Under the pieces are notes generated by a model, which searched no databases, was not told where the DNA came from, and was given only the letters and a program-made list of their open reading frames with translations. This document shows, one piece after another, positions 27,988-36,601 of a DNA stretch of 64,000 nt (position 1 is the first letter of the stretch; each line of letters begins with the position of its first letter). The position numbers and the translations under genes were made by a program. Source of the stretch: Streptomyces actuosus (GTDB lineage: Bacteria > Actinomycetota > Actinomycetes > Streptomycetales > Streptomycetaceae); the NCBI RefSeq assembly GCF_016921115.1, contig NZ_JAFFZS010000017.1, positions 109,388-173,387 of the forward strand, read 5' to 3'.

Positions 27988-28044
27988 GCGTGGCGGCTGC
28001 TTCCCCCGGGAGCGGCCCTTGCCGGGGAAGCAGCCGCCGCCTAC
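27984..28044. terminator. bidirectional terminator between convergent genes
   Basis: A long near-perfect inverted repeat (left arm through GGCGGCTGCTTCCCC, right arm GGGGAAGCAGCCGCC through GCCTAC) lies between the HAD stop and the minus-strand transglycosylase stop. Confidence 0.8.
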
Positions 28045-28059
28045 CTGGGCGTGCCGGGA

Positions 28060-28563
28060 TCAGTAGGCGCCGAACACGTTGTCGATGGAGCCGTAGCGGG
28101 CCGCGGCGTAGTTGCAGGCGGCGGTGATGTTGGCGACCGGGTCGTAGGGGTCGTACGCGGTGCCGGGCACGTGGTAGGCGGCGAAGGTGGGGTCGATGAC
28201 CTGCAGCAGGCCCTTGGAGGGGGTGCCGGCCGCGGCGTTGGAGTCCCAGAGGTTGATGGCGTTGGGGTTGCCCGAGGACTCGCGGATGATGTTGCGGTAG
28301 ATGCCGTTGTACGAGCCGGGGATGCCCTCCTCGGCCATGATCGCCAGCGACTCGCGGATCCAGCCGTCGAGGTTGTTGGGGTACCCCGCGAGGGTGGTCG
28401 ACGCGGTCGCGGTGGACGACGCCGTGGTCGCCGGGGTGGCCGCGGAGGCGCTCGTCGCGCCTAGGAGCGGGAGGGCGAGGACGGCTGCGCCCGTCCCGGC
28501 CGCGGCGAGGGCGCGGGTGAGACGGGAGGTGCGGGACGGGCGGAGCTGACCGGCAGCAGGCAT
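28060..28563 (-). CDS. secreted lytic transglycosylase-like protein
   Basis: A 167-residue protein with a signal peptide (RLTRALAAAG, core to ATSASAA near residue 42), a short Thr/Ala linker, and a compact SLT-like lysozyme-fold domain. The catalytic Glu is expected in IIRESSGNPNAINLWD (about 93), with SKGLLQVIDPTF and YDPVANITAACNYAAARYGS following. It should cleave peptidoglycan glycan strands outside the cell. The long leader (28564 to about 28800) carries a c-di-AMP riboswitch, which in actinomycetes commonly controls such wall-lytic genes. Confidence 0.9.
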   Translation of the reverse strand: MPAAGQLRPSRTSRLTRALAAAGTGAAVLALPLLGATSASAATPATTASSTATASTTLAGYPNNLDGWIRESLAIMAEEGIPGSYNGIYRNIIRESSGNPNAINLWDSNAAAGTPSKGLLQVIDPTFAAYHVPGTAYDPYDPVANITAACNYAAARYGSIDNVFGAY

Positions 28564-28639
28564 GGCGAAGTTCCTCTCCGGCGCCTGCGAGGTGAGCTGT
28601 CGGGTTCGGGCTGGGAGGTGCCCGGCCGAACCGCCCTGC

Positions 28640-28780
28640 GGGCGGTCGACTTCACCCCGAGCCGGTCCGGCGCGTCCGAAGACGCCCGGCCCGGCGACTT
28701 ACCTGGGTCCCCCGCTCCTGCCGCACGTGAGTGGTTGCGTCGATGGTGGAACGGGCGGCGGCAGGATTCGGCGTCCGCCC
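28640..28780 (-). promoter_or_regulatory. cyclic di-AMP riboswitch (ydaO-yuaA type)
   Basis: Read on the minus strand, the leader has the conserved class blocks in order: GCCGAATCCTGCC near 28770-28758, GGGGGACCCAGGTAAGTCGCC near 28713-28694, and CTCGGGGTGAAGTCGAC near 28663-28647. The outer P1 stem can form from GGGCGG (28780-28775) and CCGCCC (28645-28640). The same CCGCCC can instead pair with GGGCGG at 28636-28631 in a tight hairpin, giving a plausible switch. The controlled gene starts at 28563. Confidence 0.9.
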
Positions 28781-28799
28781 GACAGGCCGGGAACGTATG

Positions 28800-29348
28800 C
28801 GAGAGCACATGTCGGGAACAAGTACCGGATTCACTCAACGCCCCGAGTAGTCATGATCAGGGGGATTTGGCCTGCTTGATCCTTTGCGGCTGCCAAGGCT
28901 CAACTCGCCGACGGGGCGCGGCGAAAGGGGTGGAGGGGGCGGCGCCGGGTTCGGCCTTTCGAGTGAGCCAACTCACCTTGGTCGACAAGGGTGCTGAAAC
29001 GGGCAAACGGCTCAACTTGCCTGTAAGGGGTGGGGTGTCGGGCCTGCTGTGGAACCTCGTGGGGGGTGTGGGTCGTTCTCATGGCAGTTGTCCGTTAAGT
29101 GAAGGAGGGGTCGCCTCGGATTCGAGAGTGGCGTGGTCGCCCAGGGGAATTACTTCCTGGTAAGTCGATGAATGTCCGTCCTTATCAACCGATCAAGAAC
29201 ATAACGGGCGTGATCCGATACCGCCTGGCCTGTAACCGTGGGGCCTATCGGTGATCGAAAGGTGACCGGATACGCTGGCGAGTGATGGCAGCGACCTATC
29301 GACAAACCGTGTAATCGCCAGCAGACACCAGCAGACAGGAGACCCCTC
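28800..29348. other. intergenic region between riboswitch gene and polyprenyl synthase
   Basis: There are about 550 bp without a supported gene. It should contain the promoter of the minus-strand riboswitch transcript (near 28800-28900) and the promoter of the polyprenyl synthase at the right end. Base composition is lower in GC than surrounding genes. No repeats are clear. Confidence 0.5.
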
Positions 29349-30359
29349 GTGACCGTCGTCGGGCCGTTCGGGCTGAGCGTGCGGGACCAGGCTCTGGAAG
29401 CCGATGTCCAGGCCGGATTGACGGCTGTCGAGGAAGGGTTGCTCGAGGCCACCAAGAGCGAGGTTCCCTTCATCACCGAGGCGGCGCAGCACCTGGTGCG
29501 CGCGGGCGGGAAGCGGTTCCGGCCACTGCTCGTGATGCTCGCGGCGCAGTTCGGTGACCCCTACGCCCCGGGCGTCGTGCCGTCGGCCGTGGTCGTGGAG
29601 CTGACCCACCTGGCCACGCTGTACCACGACGACGTCATGGACGAGGCGTCCGTCCGACGCGGAGTGCCCAGCGCGAACACCCGGTGGGGCAACTCCGTGG
29701 CCGTCCTGACCGGCGATTTCCTCTTCGCCCGTGCCTCCCAGATCCTGGCCGACCTCGGCCCGGAGGCGGTGCGGGTGCAGGCCGTGGCGTTCGAGCGGCT
29801 GGTGACCGGGCAGATCCTGGAGACGGCCGGCCCGCAGGACGGGCGGGACCCGGTCGAGCACTACCTGGATGTGCTGGGCGGCAAGACGGGATCGCTGGTG
29901 GCCGTGTCGTGCCGGTTCGGGGCGATGATGTCCGGAGCGGACGAGACCGTGGTGGACGTCCTGACGCAGTACGGGGAGCGGCTCGGCGTCGCCTTCCAGC
30001 TGGCCGACGACGTGCTCGACATCGCCAGCGACTCCCGCGAGTCCGGGAAGACTCCCGGGACCGATCTTCGCGAGGGGATCCCGACCCTGCCCGTGCTGCG
30101 GCTGCGTGAACGGGCGGCCCGCCTCGGGCTCGCCGAGGACGTCGCGTTGTGCGAGCTGCTGGACTCCGACCTGAGCGACGACGCCCGGCACGCGGAGGCG
30201 CTGGCGGCACTGCGGGCGCACCCGGCGCTGGAGCAGGCGCGGAAGGACACCGTGCGGTACGCCGAGGAGGCCCGGGCCGCGCTGGGCCCGCTCACCGAGT
30301 GCGATGCCAAGCTCGCGCTGATGGAGCTGTGCGACGCGGTGGTCCACCGGGCCGGTTGA
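29349..30359 (+). CDS. polyprenyl (all-trans, long-chain) diphosphate synthase
   Basis: A 336-residue trans-prenyltransferase. The first Asp-rich motif is LYHDDVMDEASVRRG (about 94) and the second is FQLADDVLDIASDSRE (about 217), with GGKRFRP near residue 54. The enzyme elongates farnesyl or geranylgeranyl diphosphate with IPP to make the menaquinone tail, probably hepta- to nonaprenyl; the exact length is not readable here. GTG 29349 follows AGGAGA. It lies in the same menaquinone/respiration neighbourhood as the reductase at 1-771. Confidence 0.92.
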   Translation: MTVVGPFGLSVRDQALEADVQAGLTAVEEGLLEATKSEVPFITEAAQHLVRAGGKRFRPLLVMLAAQFGDPYAPGVVPSAVVVELTHLATLYHDDVMDEASVRRGVPSANTRWGNSVAVLTGDFLFARASQILADLGPEAVRVQAVAFERLVTGQILETAGPQDGRDPVEHYLDVLGGKTGSLVAVSCRFGAMMSGADETVVDVLTQYGERLGVAFQLADDVLDIASDSRESGKTPGTDLREGIPTLPVLRLRERAARLGLAEDVALCELLDSDLSDDARHAEALAALRAHPALEQARKDTVRYAEEARAALGPLTECDAKLALMELCDAVVHRAG

Positions 30360-31147
30360 GCCGCGCGGTCGTCCGCCGGGCGGGCTGACCCGAGTGGCGC
30401 CCTGCGCCGCGCCCCCGGGAGTACCTGCCCGCCGCCCCGCGCTCGTCCGCCCGGGCGGCGGGGCGCCCCTCAGCCCCTCTGCCCTGCGGGCCCCGAGGGC
30501 GCTCGCCCTCGGCGCTCGTCCGCCCCAGCCCTGCCCGCGCGCACTGTCCGCCCGGTGCCCGATCGGGCCGGGGACTCTCCCGCTCGGCGGCTGCGCGGCT
30601 CGACCGCGAGAGGCGCGCACGCCCGGCCCGCTCCGCACCCGGAATCCGGCGGTACGCGCAGTCCGCGCGCCGGCCCTGGCCCGTATCTTCGTGACCCTCT
30701 GACCTGATCCCGATCCACCCGGCCCCACGTCCGGCGCCGCGTCGCGGCCTCGACCCCCCGGCTCCGGGCCCGCGTTCCGGGCCCGGGCCTCGGCCCCGCA
30801 CCACGCCCCGGCGCCGTCCGCGGGCCCCGGCTCCCACCTCGCCCGCCCGGGTTCCTCGCCCCGGCCTCGGGCCGCTTCGGCCGCCGCTCTCGTCGACCCC
30901 GCCACCCCGTCCTCACGCCCCGCACCCCCTACGGGACGGCGGATCCTCTGCGCTCCGCGTCATACCGTAGAACTACGCGGAGTTGAGCCCGGGGGCTGAC
31001 GCTTCCTCATGACTGATTTGGTCAGATGGAGAGCACGGAAGACACCGAACTTCACCGATTCGGGTGAGAATGGCGGCTTGGTGGGATCCGTGCGCTCCGG
31101 CGCGAGACGGACGGACAGTCGCCGCCGACTACGGAGGTATGGCACAC
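30360..31147. other. long intergenic region, no gene seen
   Basis: There are 788 bp of very GC-rich, Pro/Arg/Ala-coding-like sequence in all frames. No frame shows a recognisable protein or ribosome site. The right end, around 30960-31130, is less GC-rich and should hold the promoter of the next gene. Confidence 0.5.
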
Positions 31148-32404
31148 ATGGCACCGTACGAGTCCGACGACAGCAGGACCGCGGGCGAGGCCGAGGACCT
31201 GCGGGCGGGGCGGCGCAAGGCTTCCCGCTACGTCGTCCCGGTCGCGGTGGTGGGGGTGGCGGCGGCGACGATCGGGATCGTGCCCGCGCTCGCCGACTCC
31301 GGTGACCCCGACCTGCCCGAGATCAGCGCGCAGCAGCTCATCGAGAAGATCGCCGCGTCGGACGAGCAGCAGCTGTCCGGCACGGTGAGGATCAACACGG
31401 ACCTCGGGCTCCCCGACCTCGGCGGTCTGGGCAACAGCCTCGGCTCCGGGGTCGGCGGTGCCGGCCGGGGGCCGAAGGCCGGGGGCGACGGCTCCCCCGC
31501 CGACCCCTCGGCCAGGCTCACCGAACTCGCGTCCGGGTCGCACACCCTGCGGGTCGCGACCGACGGGCCGGACCGCCAGAAGGTGTCGCTGCTGGAGGAC
31601 GCGGCCGAGTACAGCCTCATCCACAACGGCAAGGACGTGTGGGGCTACGACAGCGAGTCCGACGAGGTCTACCACTCCACCGTCGACGACGCCTCCCGCA
31701 AGGACGCCGGCAAGAACGGGAACCGGGGCGCCGACCGTCGGGACGGACTGCCCGCCACCCCGCGCGACTTCGCCGCGGAGGCACTCAGGTCCGTCGACGA
31801 CACGACCTCCGTCACGGTCGACGGCACGGTCCACGTCGCCGGACGCGACGCCTACAAGCTGCTGATCAAGCCCAAGCAGTCCGGCACGACGGTCGGCGCG
31901 ATCAGCATCGCCGTGGACGCGAAGACCGGGATGCCCCTGAAGTTCACGCTCACTCCGGCCGCGGGCGGTGCGGCCGTGGTCGACGTCGGCTTCACGAAGG
32001 TCGGCTTCACCGCGCCGGCCGCGTCGACGTTCGACTTCACCCCTCCCCGGGGCGCGCAGGTCACCGAGGGCGACACCCACGAGCGGGCCGGAACGGGCCC
32101 CGCAGGCCCCGAGTCCGGCAAGGGCCTCGCCAAGGGACTGGACGGGATGAAGATGCTCGGCAAGGGATGGAACACCGTCGCCACCTTCGACACCGGCGGT
32201 TCCGGCGTGCCCTCGGGCTCCGAGGCCGGCGGTGACCTCGGCGGCTTCCTCGACTCGCTCGGGGACCACGTCAGCGGCAAGTTCGGCTCCGGCACCGTCT
32301 TCTCCACGCGCCTGGTCAATGCCCTCATCACCGACGACGGCAAGGTCTACGTCGGTACGGTGGACAAGGACACGCTGGTTCGCGCCGCCAACGCCGGTCG
32401 GTGA
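31148..32404 (+). CDS. LolA-like lipoprotein-carrier-fold secreted or anchored protein
   Basis: A 418-residue protein with a basic N terminus (RRKASRYVVPVAV), a signal or anchor helix at about 23-45, and a long extracytoplasmic region like the LolA/LppX or DUF2092 fold. Typical segments are SAQQLIEKIAASDEQQLSGT, VRINTDLGLPD, DGPDRQKVSLLEDAAEYSLI, and later YKLLIKPKQSGTTVGAISIA and VDAKTGMPLKFTL. Gly/Ser linkers interrupt it. ATG 31148 is chosen since GGAGGT lies nine bases upstream; ATG 31139 would be too close to that site. An ABC exporter pair follows within 70 bp, so it may work with the transporter. Confidence 0.82.
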   Translation: MAPYESDDSRTAGEAEDLRAGRRKASRYVVPVAVVGVAAATIGIVPALADSGDPDLPEISAQQLIEKIAASDEQQLSGTVRINTDLGLPDLGGLGNSLGSGVGGAGRGPKAGGDGSPADPSARLTELASGSHTLRVATDGPDRQKVSLLEDAAEYSLIHNGKDVWGYDSESDEVYHSTVDDASRKDAGKNGNRGADRRDGLPATPRDFAAEALRSVDDTTSVTVDGTVHVAGRDAYKLLIKPKQSGTTVGAISIAVDAKTGMPLKFTLTPAAGGAAVVDVGFTKVGFTAPAASTFDFTPPRGAQVTEGDTHERAGTGPAGPESGKGLAKGLDGMKMLGKGWNTVATFDTGGSGVPSGSEAGGDLGGFLDSLGDHVSGKFGSGTVFSTRLVNALITDDGKVYVGTVDKDTLVRAANAGR

Positions 32405-32466
32405 CGGGGCCGTTGCGCGTGGCGTGACCGTCGGAACCGGCCGTCGACCGTCGAGGAGTGCAGCCC

Positions 32467-33441
32467 ATGGGCCCTGTGTCCGCCGCGGAGACCGAGGTGG
32501 GCGGGGTGGACGATCCCGTCATCCACACCCGCGCGCTCACCAAGCGCTACCGCGGCGGGCAACTCGCCGTGGACGCGCTCGACCTGAGCGTCCCGGCGGG
32601 CAGTGTCTTCGGCTTCCTCGGTCCGAACGGCTCAGGCAAGACCACCACCATCCGCATGCTGATGGGGCTCATCGAACCGACCTCCGGAGCGGCGCGGCTG
32701 CTCGGGCACCCCATGCCGCGTGCCGCCCGCACCGTACTGCCGCAGGTCGGCGCGCTCATCGAGGGGCCTGCCCTGTACGGCTTCCTCTCCGGCCGGGACA
32801 ACCTGCTGCGCTACGACGCCGCCGATCCGACGGCCGACCCCCGCACCCGGCGCGCCCGGGTCGCGGCGGCGCTGCAGCGGGTGGGGCTGACGGCCGCCGC
32901 GGGCAAGAAGGCCAGGGCGTACTCGCTGGGCATGAAGCAGCGCCTGGGGCTCGCGTCGGCACTGCTCCAGCCGCGCCGGCTGCTCGTGCTCGACGAGCCG
33001 ACCAACGGGCTGGATCCGCAGGGGATGCGGGAGATCCGCGCCCTGATCCGTGAGCTGGCCGCCGACGGCACCACCGTCTTCCTCTCCTCCCACCTCCTCG
33101 ACGAGATCGAGCAGGTGTGCAGTCACGCGGCCGTCATGGCCCAGGGGCGGCTCGTCGTCCAGGGCCCGGTCGCCGAGCTGGCGGCACGCGCCCGCGGGCG
33201 GCTGGTGGTGACCACGCCGGACACGTCCGAGGCGGCACGGGTACTGAAGGAGCAGGGCGTGGCGGACGTCGTGGTGACCGAGGAGCAGGTGTCGGGAGAG
33301 CCGCCCGAACGCGAACCGGCCGAGCTGAACGCCGCCCTGGTGGCGTCCGGCGTCCGGGTGCGCGGCTTCGGGGTGGAACGGGCCTCGCTGGAGGACGCGT
33401 TCGTCGCCCTCACCGGGGAGGGATTCGATGTCGCGGGCTGA
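32467..33441 (+). CDS. ABC transporter ATP-binding protein
   Basis: A 324-residue ATPase of the drug/lipid exporter (CcmA/DrrA-like) class. Walker A is GPNGSGKTTT (about 54), the signature YSLGMKQRLGLASAL (about 155), Walker B LLVLDEPTNGLDP (about 177) and the H-loop SSHLLDEIEQ (about 210). The last 90 residues form the DrrA-type C-terminal domain. ATG 32467 has GAGGAG upstream. It overlaps the permease gene by 14 bp and is probably cotranscribed with the LolA-like gene. Confidence 0.93.
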   Translation: MGPVSAAETEVGGVDDPVIHTRALTKRYRGGQLAVDALDLSVPAGSVFGFLGPNGSGKTTTIRMLMGLIEPTSGAARLLGHPMPRAARTVLPQVGALIEGPALYGFLSGRDNLLRYDAADPTADPRTRRARVAAALQRVGLTAAAGKKARAYSLGMKQRLGLASALLQPRRLLVLDEPTNGLDPQGMREIRALIRELAADGTTVFLSSHLLDEIEQVCSHAAVMAQGRLVVQGPVAELAARARGRLVVTTPDTSEAARVLKEQGVADVVVTEEQVSGEPPEREPAELNAALVASGVRVRGFGVERASLEDAFVALTGEGFDVAG

Positions 33442-34321
33442 TGCCCTTCCGGCCGAGGGCTCACACGCCGGCCGCACGCCCGGGCCGCTGTGGAGTCTCG
33501 GGCTCTTCCGCAGCGAACTCGTCATCACGCTGCGGCGCTGGCGCACCCTGGCGCTGCTGGGCGTGCTGGCCGTCGTGCCGGTGCTGGTGGGGATCGCGGT
33601 GAAGATCGAGACCCGTGGTGGTTCGTCGGTCGGTCATCGGGGCGGAGACGGGCCGGCGTTCATCTCGCAGGTCACCAACAACGGTCTGTTCCTGGTGTTC
33701 GCAGCCCTGGCGGCGACCCTGCCGTTCTTCCTCCCCATGGCGGTCGGAGTGATCGCCGGGGACTCGATCGCCGGTGAGGCGAATGCGGGCACCCTGCGCT
33801 ATCTGCTGGTCGCCCCGGCCGGGCGCACCCGGCTCCTGCTCGCCAAGTACACGACCACTCTGGTGTTCTGCCTGCTGGCCGCCCTGGTCGTCGCCGTGTC
33901 GGCGCTCGCCGTGGGGGCTCTGCTGTTTCCGCTGGGCGATCTCACCACCATCTCCGGCACCCGGATCAGCCTCGCCGACGGGCTGGGCCGGGCCCTGCTG
34001 ATCGCACTGGTCGTCGCCGCGTCGCTGGTCGGTGTGGCCGCCCTCGGCCTGTTCGTCTCCACGCTCACGGGCAGCGGCATCGCGGCGATGGCGACGACCG
34101 TGGGCCTGCTGATCACCGTGCAGATCCTCGACCAGATCCCGCAGCTGGACGCGCTCGGGCCGTACTTCTTCTCGCACTACTGGCTGTCCTTCGCCGACCT
34201 GATGCGCGACCCGGTCCAGTGGGACGACCTGCAGCGCAATCTGGGCCTGCAGGCCCTGTACGCGGCCGTGTTCGGCTCAGCGGCCTGGGCCCGATTCGCC
34301 GGGAAGGACATCACGGCCTGA
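33428..34321 (+). CDS. ABC-2 type transporter permease
   Basis: A 297-residue membrane protein with about six helices, an N-terminal hydrophilic stretch, and the ABC-2 layout (FRSELVITLRRWRTLALLG then VVPVLVGIAV; later GVIAGDSIAGEANAGTLRYL). It pairs with the ATPase, whose gene it overlaps. The substrate is unknown; the upstream LolA-like gene hints at a lipid or lipoprotein, but that is speculative. Confidence 0.9.
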   Translation: MSRADALPAEGSHAGRTPGPLWSLGLFRSELVITLRRWRTLALLGVLAVVPVLVGIAVKIETRGGSSVGHRGGDGPAFISQVTNNGLFLVFAALAATLPFFLPMAVGVIAGDSIAGEANAGTLRYLLVAPAGRTRLLLAKYTTTLVFCLLAALVVAVSALAVGALLFPLGDLTTISGTRISLADGLGRALLIALVVAASLVGVAALGLFVSTLTGSGIAAMATTVGLLITVQILDQIPQLDALGPYFFSHYWLSFADLMRDPVQWDDLQRNLGLQALYAAVFGSAAWARFAGKDITA

Positions 34322-34853
34322 CGGCGGACGCCTCGACGGGCGGCCGGTCCGACGGCGTGTGGTCTCGCCGTCCGACGGCCTCAGGGTCCGACGGCGTCCG
34401 GCCTCACGGTCCGATGGCCTCACGGTCCGACGGCGTGCGGCTTCACGGTCCGACGGCGTGCGGCTTCACGGTCCGAGGGCCGGGCGGTCCGAGGGTCCGG
34501 CGGACCTGGGGGCAGGCGGTCCTGGGGGCAGGCGGTCTCGTGGCCGGTCGGACCGACAGCCGGAGGCAGTGACCGCCCGGAGACCGCGACCGGTCGACGG
34601 GGTCAGGACCCCGCGGGCGGCTGTTCCTCCCCGTGCGGGAGCCGTCGGGAGTCGGGGGTGGAACGGTCGGGGTGCGCGTGCTCGGGTCTCGGCCGGAGGT
34701 CTCGGGACGAGTCTGTGACGCTGTGGTGACGCCGTCGCCGGGAGTGACCGGCGAGACTTGGAAGCACGTGCAGGAACGGAGTATGGCGCCAAGGCACGGA
34801 GGGCCGTCACGGCTCTGGCGGCGAGAGGGGCGCGGGGAACGGTGAAAGGCACG
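34322..34853. other. intergenic region rich in short repeats
   Basis: There are 532 bp with no supported gene. The left part is an imperfect repeat array (34346-34494). The right part should carry the promoter of the next gene. Confidence 0.5.
34346..34494. repeat. imperfect tandem array of GGTCCGACGGC units
   Basis: About seven units starting GGTCCGACGG occur head to tail in two sizes: 23 bp (GGTCCGACGGCGTGCGGCTTCAC, two adjacent identical copies) and 16 bp (GGTCCGATGGCCTCAC). It begins about 25 bp after the ABC permease stop. Confidence 0.8.
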
Positions 34854-36026
34854 ATGGAAGCGAAGTCTCGACTCGGCCGCGAGGACCGGGAAGCGAAGCC
34901 GGACGCGGGAACGGCGACCGCCGGGGGATCGGCCGCGGCCCCGCTCGACGTCCATGTCCCGGCCGCCGGGCCCGGGGCCCCGCGCGCGTGGATCGGCGGA
35001 GTGCCGGTCGTCGCGGGCCACGGTGAGGAGATCCAGCGCGCCGTTCTCGGGCAGCTGCACCGCATCGCCCTCGCCGCCGGCCGCTCCGTGCACGTCACCA
35101 TCCACGACGAGCGGGTCGGTTGCGTCGTCCCGCTCCGCGTCGACGTCGACGGCTCGAGCCACCTCACGGGGGAGCCGCTCACCGCGCCCCACGGGACACC
35201 CGCCGAGGGCGCGCGGGCCGCGGACGGCTCGGAGGGCGCGCGTGCTGCGAACGGCGCCGGGAGCGTGCGGGCCACCGACGTCGCCCCTGCCCCCGCCGCT
35301 GGTGTTCTTCCTTTCCCTGCTTCCGCCCCCGTCTCCCTCCCGCCGTCCGTCCCCGCCCTCGTCCGCGAGCCCGAAGCCGACGCCGGCTTCGCCTCCGCTC
35401 CGGTGACCGGCGCCGACGCGGGCTCGGGTGCCGCCTCCGGCTTCGCCTCCGCCGTCGGGACCGTTCCGGCTGCCGTCGAAACCGCCGCCGGAACCGCTCC
35501 GCCCCGCGGCTTCGACGCCGTCGCCGAAGCCGTGCTCGCGGAGGAGCCCGCCGTCGGTGCCGGGGCCCCGCCCGCGCTCGTGGCGGCGGTCGCGCAGATC
35601 AACGAGGCCGTGAGGTCGGGCCGGATACCGGAGGCCGCCCTACTCGCCGACCGTGCCGTGGCGGAGGCCGCGAGGGCGCTGGGTGCGGAGCACGTCGAGG
35701 TGCTGCGGCTGCGCGCCCTCACCGCCTACATTGCCTACCTGGGAGGCGACCCGGTCCGGGCGTTCCACCTCTCCCTGGACCTGGCCCGCATCCACCACCG
35801 CGCCCGCGACGCGGAGGCCGCCTACGGAAACGTGCAGAGCGCGGCCACCGCATGGCGCGCGGTGCGCGACCCGGCGCAGGGCCTGGACCTCGGCCGTGAC
35901 CTGCTCGAACTGTGGGTGGAACTCAGCGCGGTGGCGGGTCCCGCCGCGGACGACATCGAGCAACTGGGCTTCGCGCGTGCCCGGATGACCCGGCTCGCCG
36001 GACGTGCCGCCGCCGGAGGGCGGTGA
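34854..36026 (+). CDS. hypothetical protein with TPR-like C-terminal helices
   Basis: A 390-residue protein I cannot name. Residues 20-100 form a conserved-looking domain (APRAWIGGVPVVAGHGEEIQ, VLGQLHRIALAAGRSVHVTI). A low-complexity Ala/Pro/Glu linker covers about 105-235. The C-terminal 150 residues are helical with TPR-like pairs (AALLADRAVAEAARALGAEH, VLRLRALTAYIAYLGGDPVR). ATG 34854 has AAAGG upstream. The gene is convergent with the VOC gene. Confidence 0.7.
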   Translation: MEAKSRLGREDREAKPDAGTATAGGSAAAPLDVHVPAAGPGAPRAWIGGVPVVAGHGEEIQRAVLGQLHRIALAAGRSVHVTIHDERVGCVVPLRVDVDGSSHLTGEPLTAPHGTPAEGARAADGSEGARAANGAGSVRATDVAPAPAAGVLPFPASAPVSLPPSVPALVREPEADAGFASAPVTGADAGSGAASGFASAVGTVPAAVETAAGTAPPRGFDAVAEAVLAEEPAVGAGAPPALVAAVAQINEAVRSGRIPEAALLADRAVAEAARALGAEHVEVLRLRALTAYIAYLGGDPVRAFHLSLDLARIHHRARDAEAAYGNVQSAATAWRAVRDPAQGLDLGRDLLELWVELSAVAGPAADDIEQLGFARARMTRLAGRAAAGGR

Positions 36027-36112
36027 GGGCTCCGGCCTCTCCCGCCCGAGTCCTCCCGCCGTGCACGGCGGTGTTCCGATGGGGCGGCGGCGTTCCGGCG
36101 GGGTGCCGCCGC

Positions 36113-36577
36113 TCACTGCACGCAGAACTCGTTGCCCTCCGGATCGGACATCACCACCCACGCGCCCGACGGTTCCTGCACCCGCCGCAGCACCTTCGCG
36201 CCCAGCCCCTCCAACCGCTCCACCTCGGCGTCGCGCCGTTCCCGGCCGGCGTGCAGGTCGAGATGGAGCCGGTTCTTGACGGTCTTCGGCTCCGGTACGC
36301 GCTGGAACAGCAGCCGCCGGCCCAGCCCGGTGCCGGTGTCCTCGTCGAAGGGGTCGTCGGGGTGGCGCACCGCGATCAGGTCCCGGAAGGCGGGGCGGCC
36401 GTGGAACTCGACGGTGGCCGCACCGGGCAGCGCGCCGAGCTGCAGCAGTCGCTCCACGAGCGCACTGTTGTCCTCCACCTCGTAGTGCAGGGCGGCGGCC
36501 CAGAAGTCGGCCTGGGTGTGAGGGTCGGCGGCGTCGAGCACGAGCTTCCAGTGCAGGGGCGTGGGTGTCGGAATCAT
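36113..36577 (-). CDS. VOC (glyoxalase-like) family protein
   Basis: A 154-residue vicinal-oxygen-chelate fold protein. It starts KLVLDAADPHTQADFWAAAL and ends with the second half-module RLHLDLHAGRERRDAEVERL, GAKVLRRVQEPSGAWVVMSD and PEGNEFCVQ, the glyoxalase/bleomycin-resistance/dioxygenase superfamily pattern. The reaction is unknown. Its ATG (36577) is the left end of a palindrome shared with the divergent CGNR gene, only 21 bp away, so the mRNA is probably leaderless and jointly regulated. Confidence 0.87.
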   Translation of the reverse strand: MIPTPTPLHWKLVLDAADPHTQADFWAAALHYEVEDNSALVERLLQLGALPGAATVEFHGRPAFRDLIAVRHPDDPFDEDTGTGLGRRLLFQRVPEPKTVKNRLHLDLHAGRERRDAEVERLEGLGAKVLRRVQEPSGAWVVMSDPEGNEFCVQ

Positions 36578-36601
36578 GTAACCAGTTATATTGGTTACAT
36601 G
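36575..36601. promoter_or_regulatory. 27-bp palindrome spanning both divergent start codons
   Basis: Perfect 10-bp arms CATGTAACCA and TGGTTACATG flank a 7-bp AT-rich centre (GTTATAT). The outer ends are the start codons of the VOC gene (ATG at 36577, minus) and the CGNR gene (ATG at 36599, plus). The centre gives TATATT six bases before the plus ATG and TATAAC seven bases before the minus ATG, matching back-to-back leaderless promoters. On the minus side TTGCCC (36614-36609) is 18 bp from TATAAC. It is likely the operator of the CGNR regulator. Confidence 0.7.

Noticed and set aside
30394..30925. Open frames of 100-180 codons between the polyprenyl synthase and LolA-like genes
   Set aside because: The products are Arg/Pro/Gly-rich with no motif, and frames are open on both strands, as expected from GC content alone.
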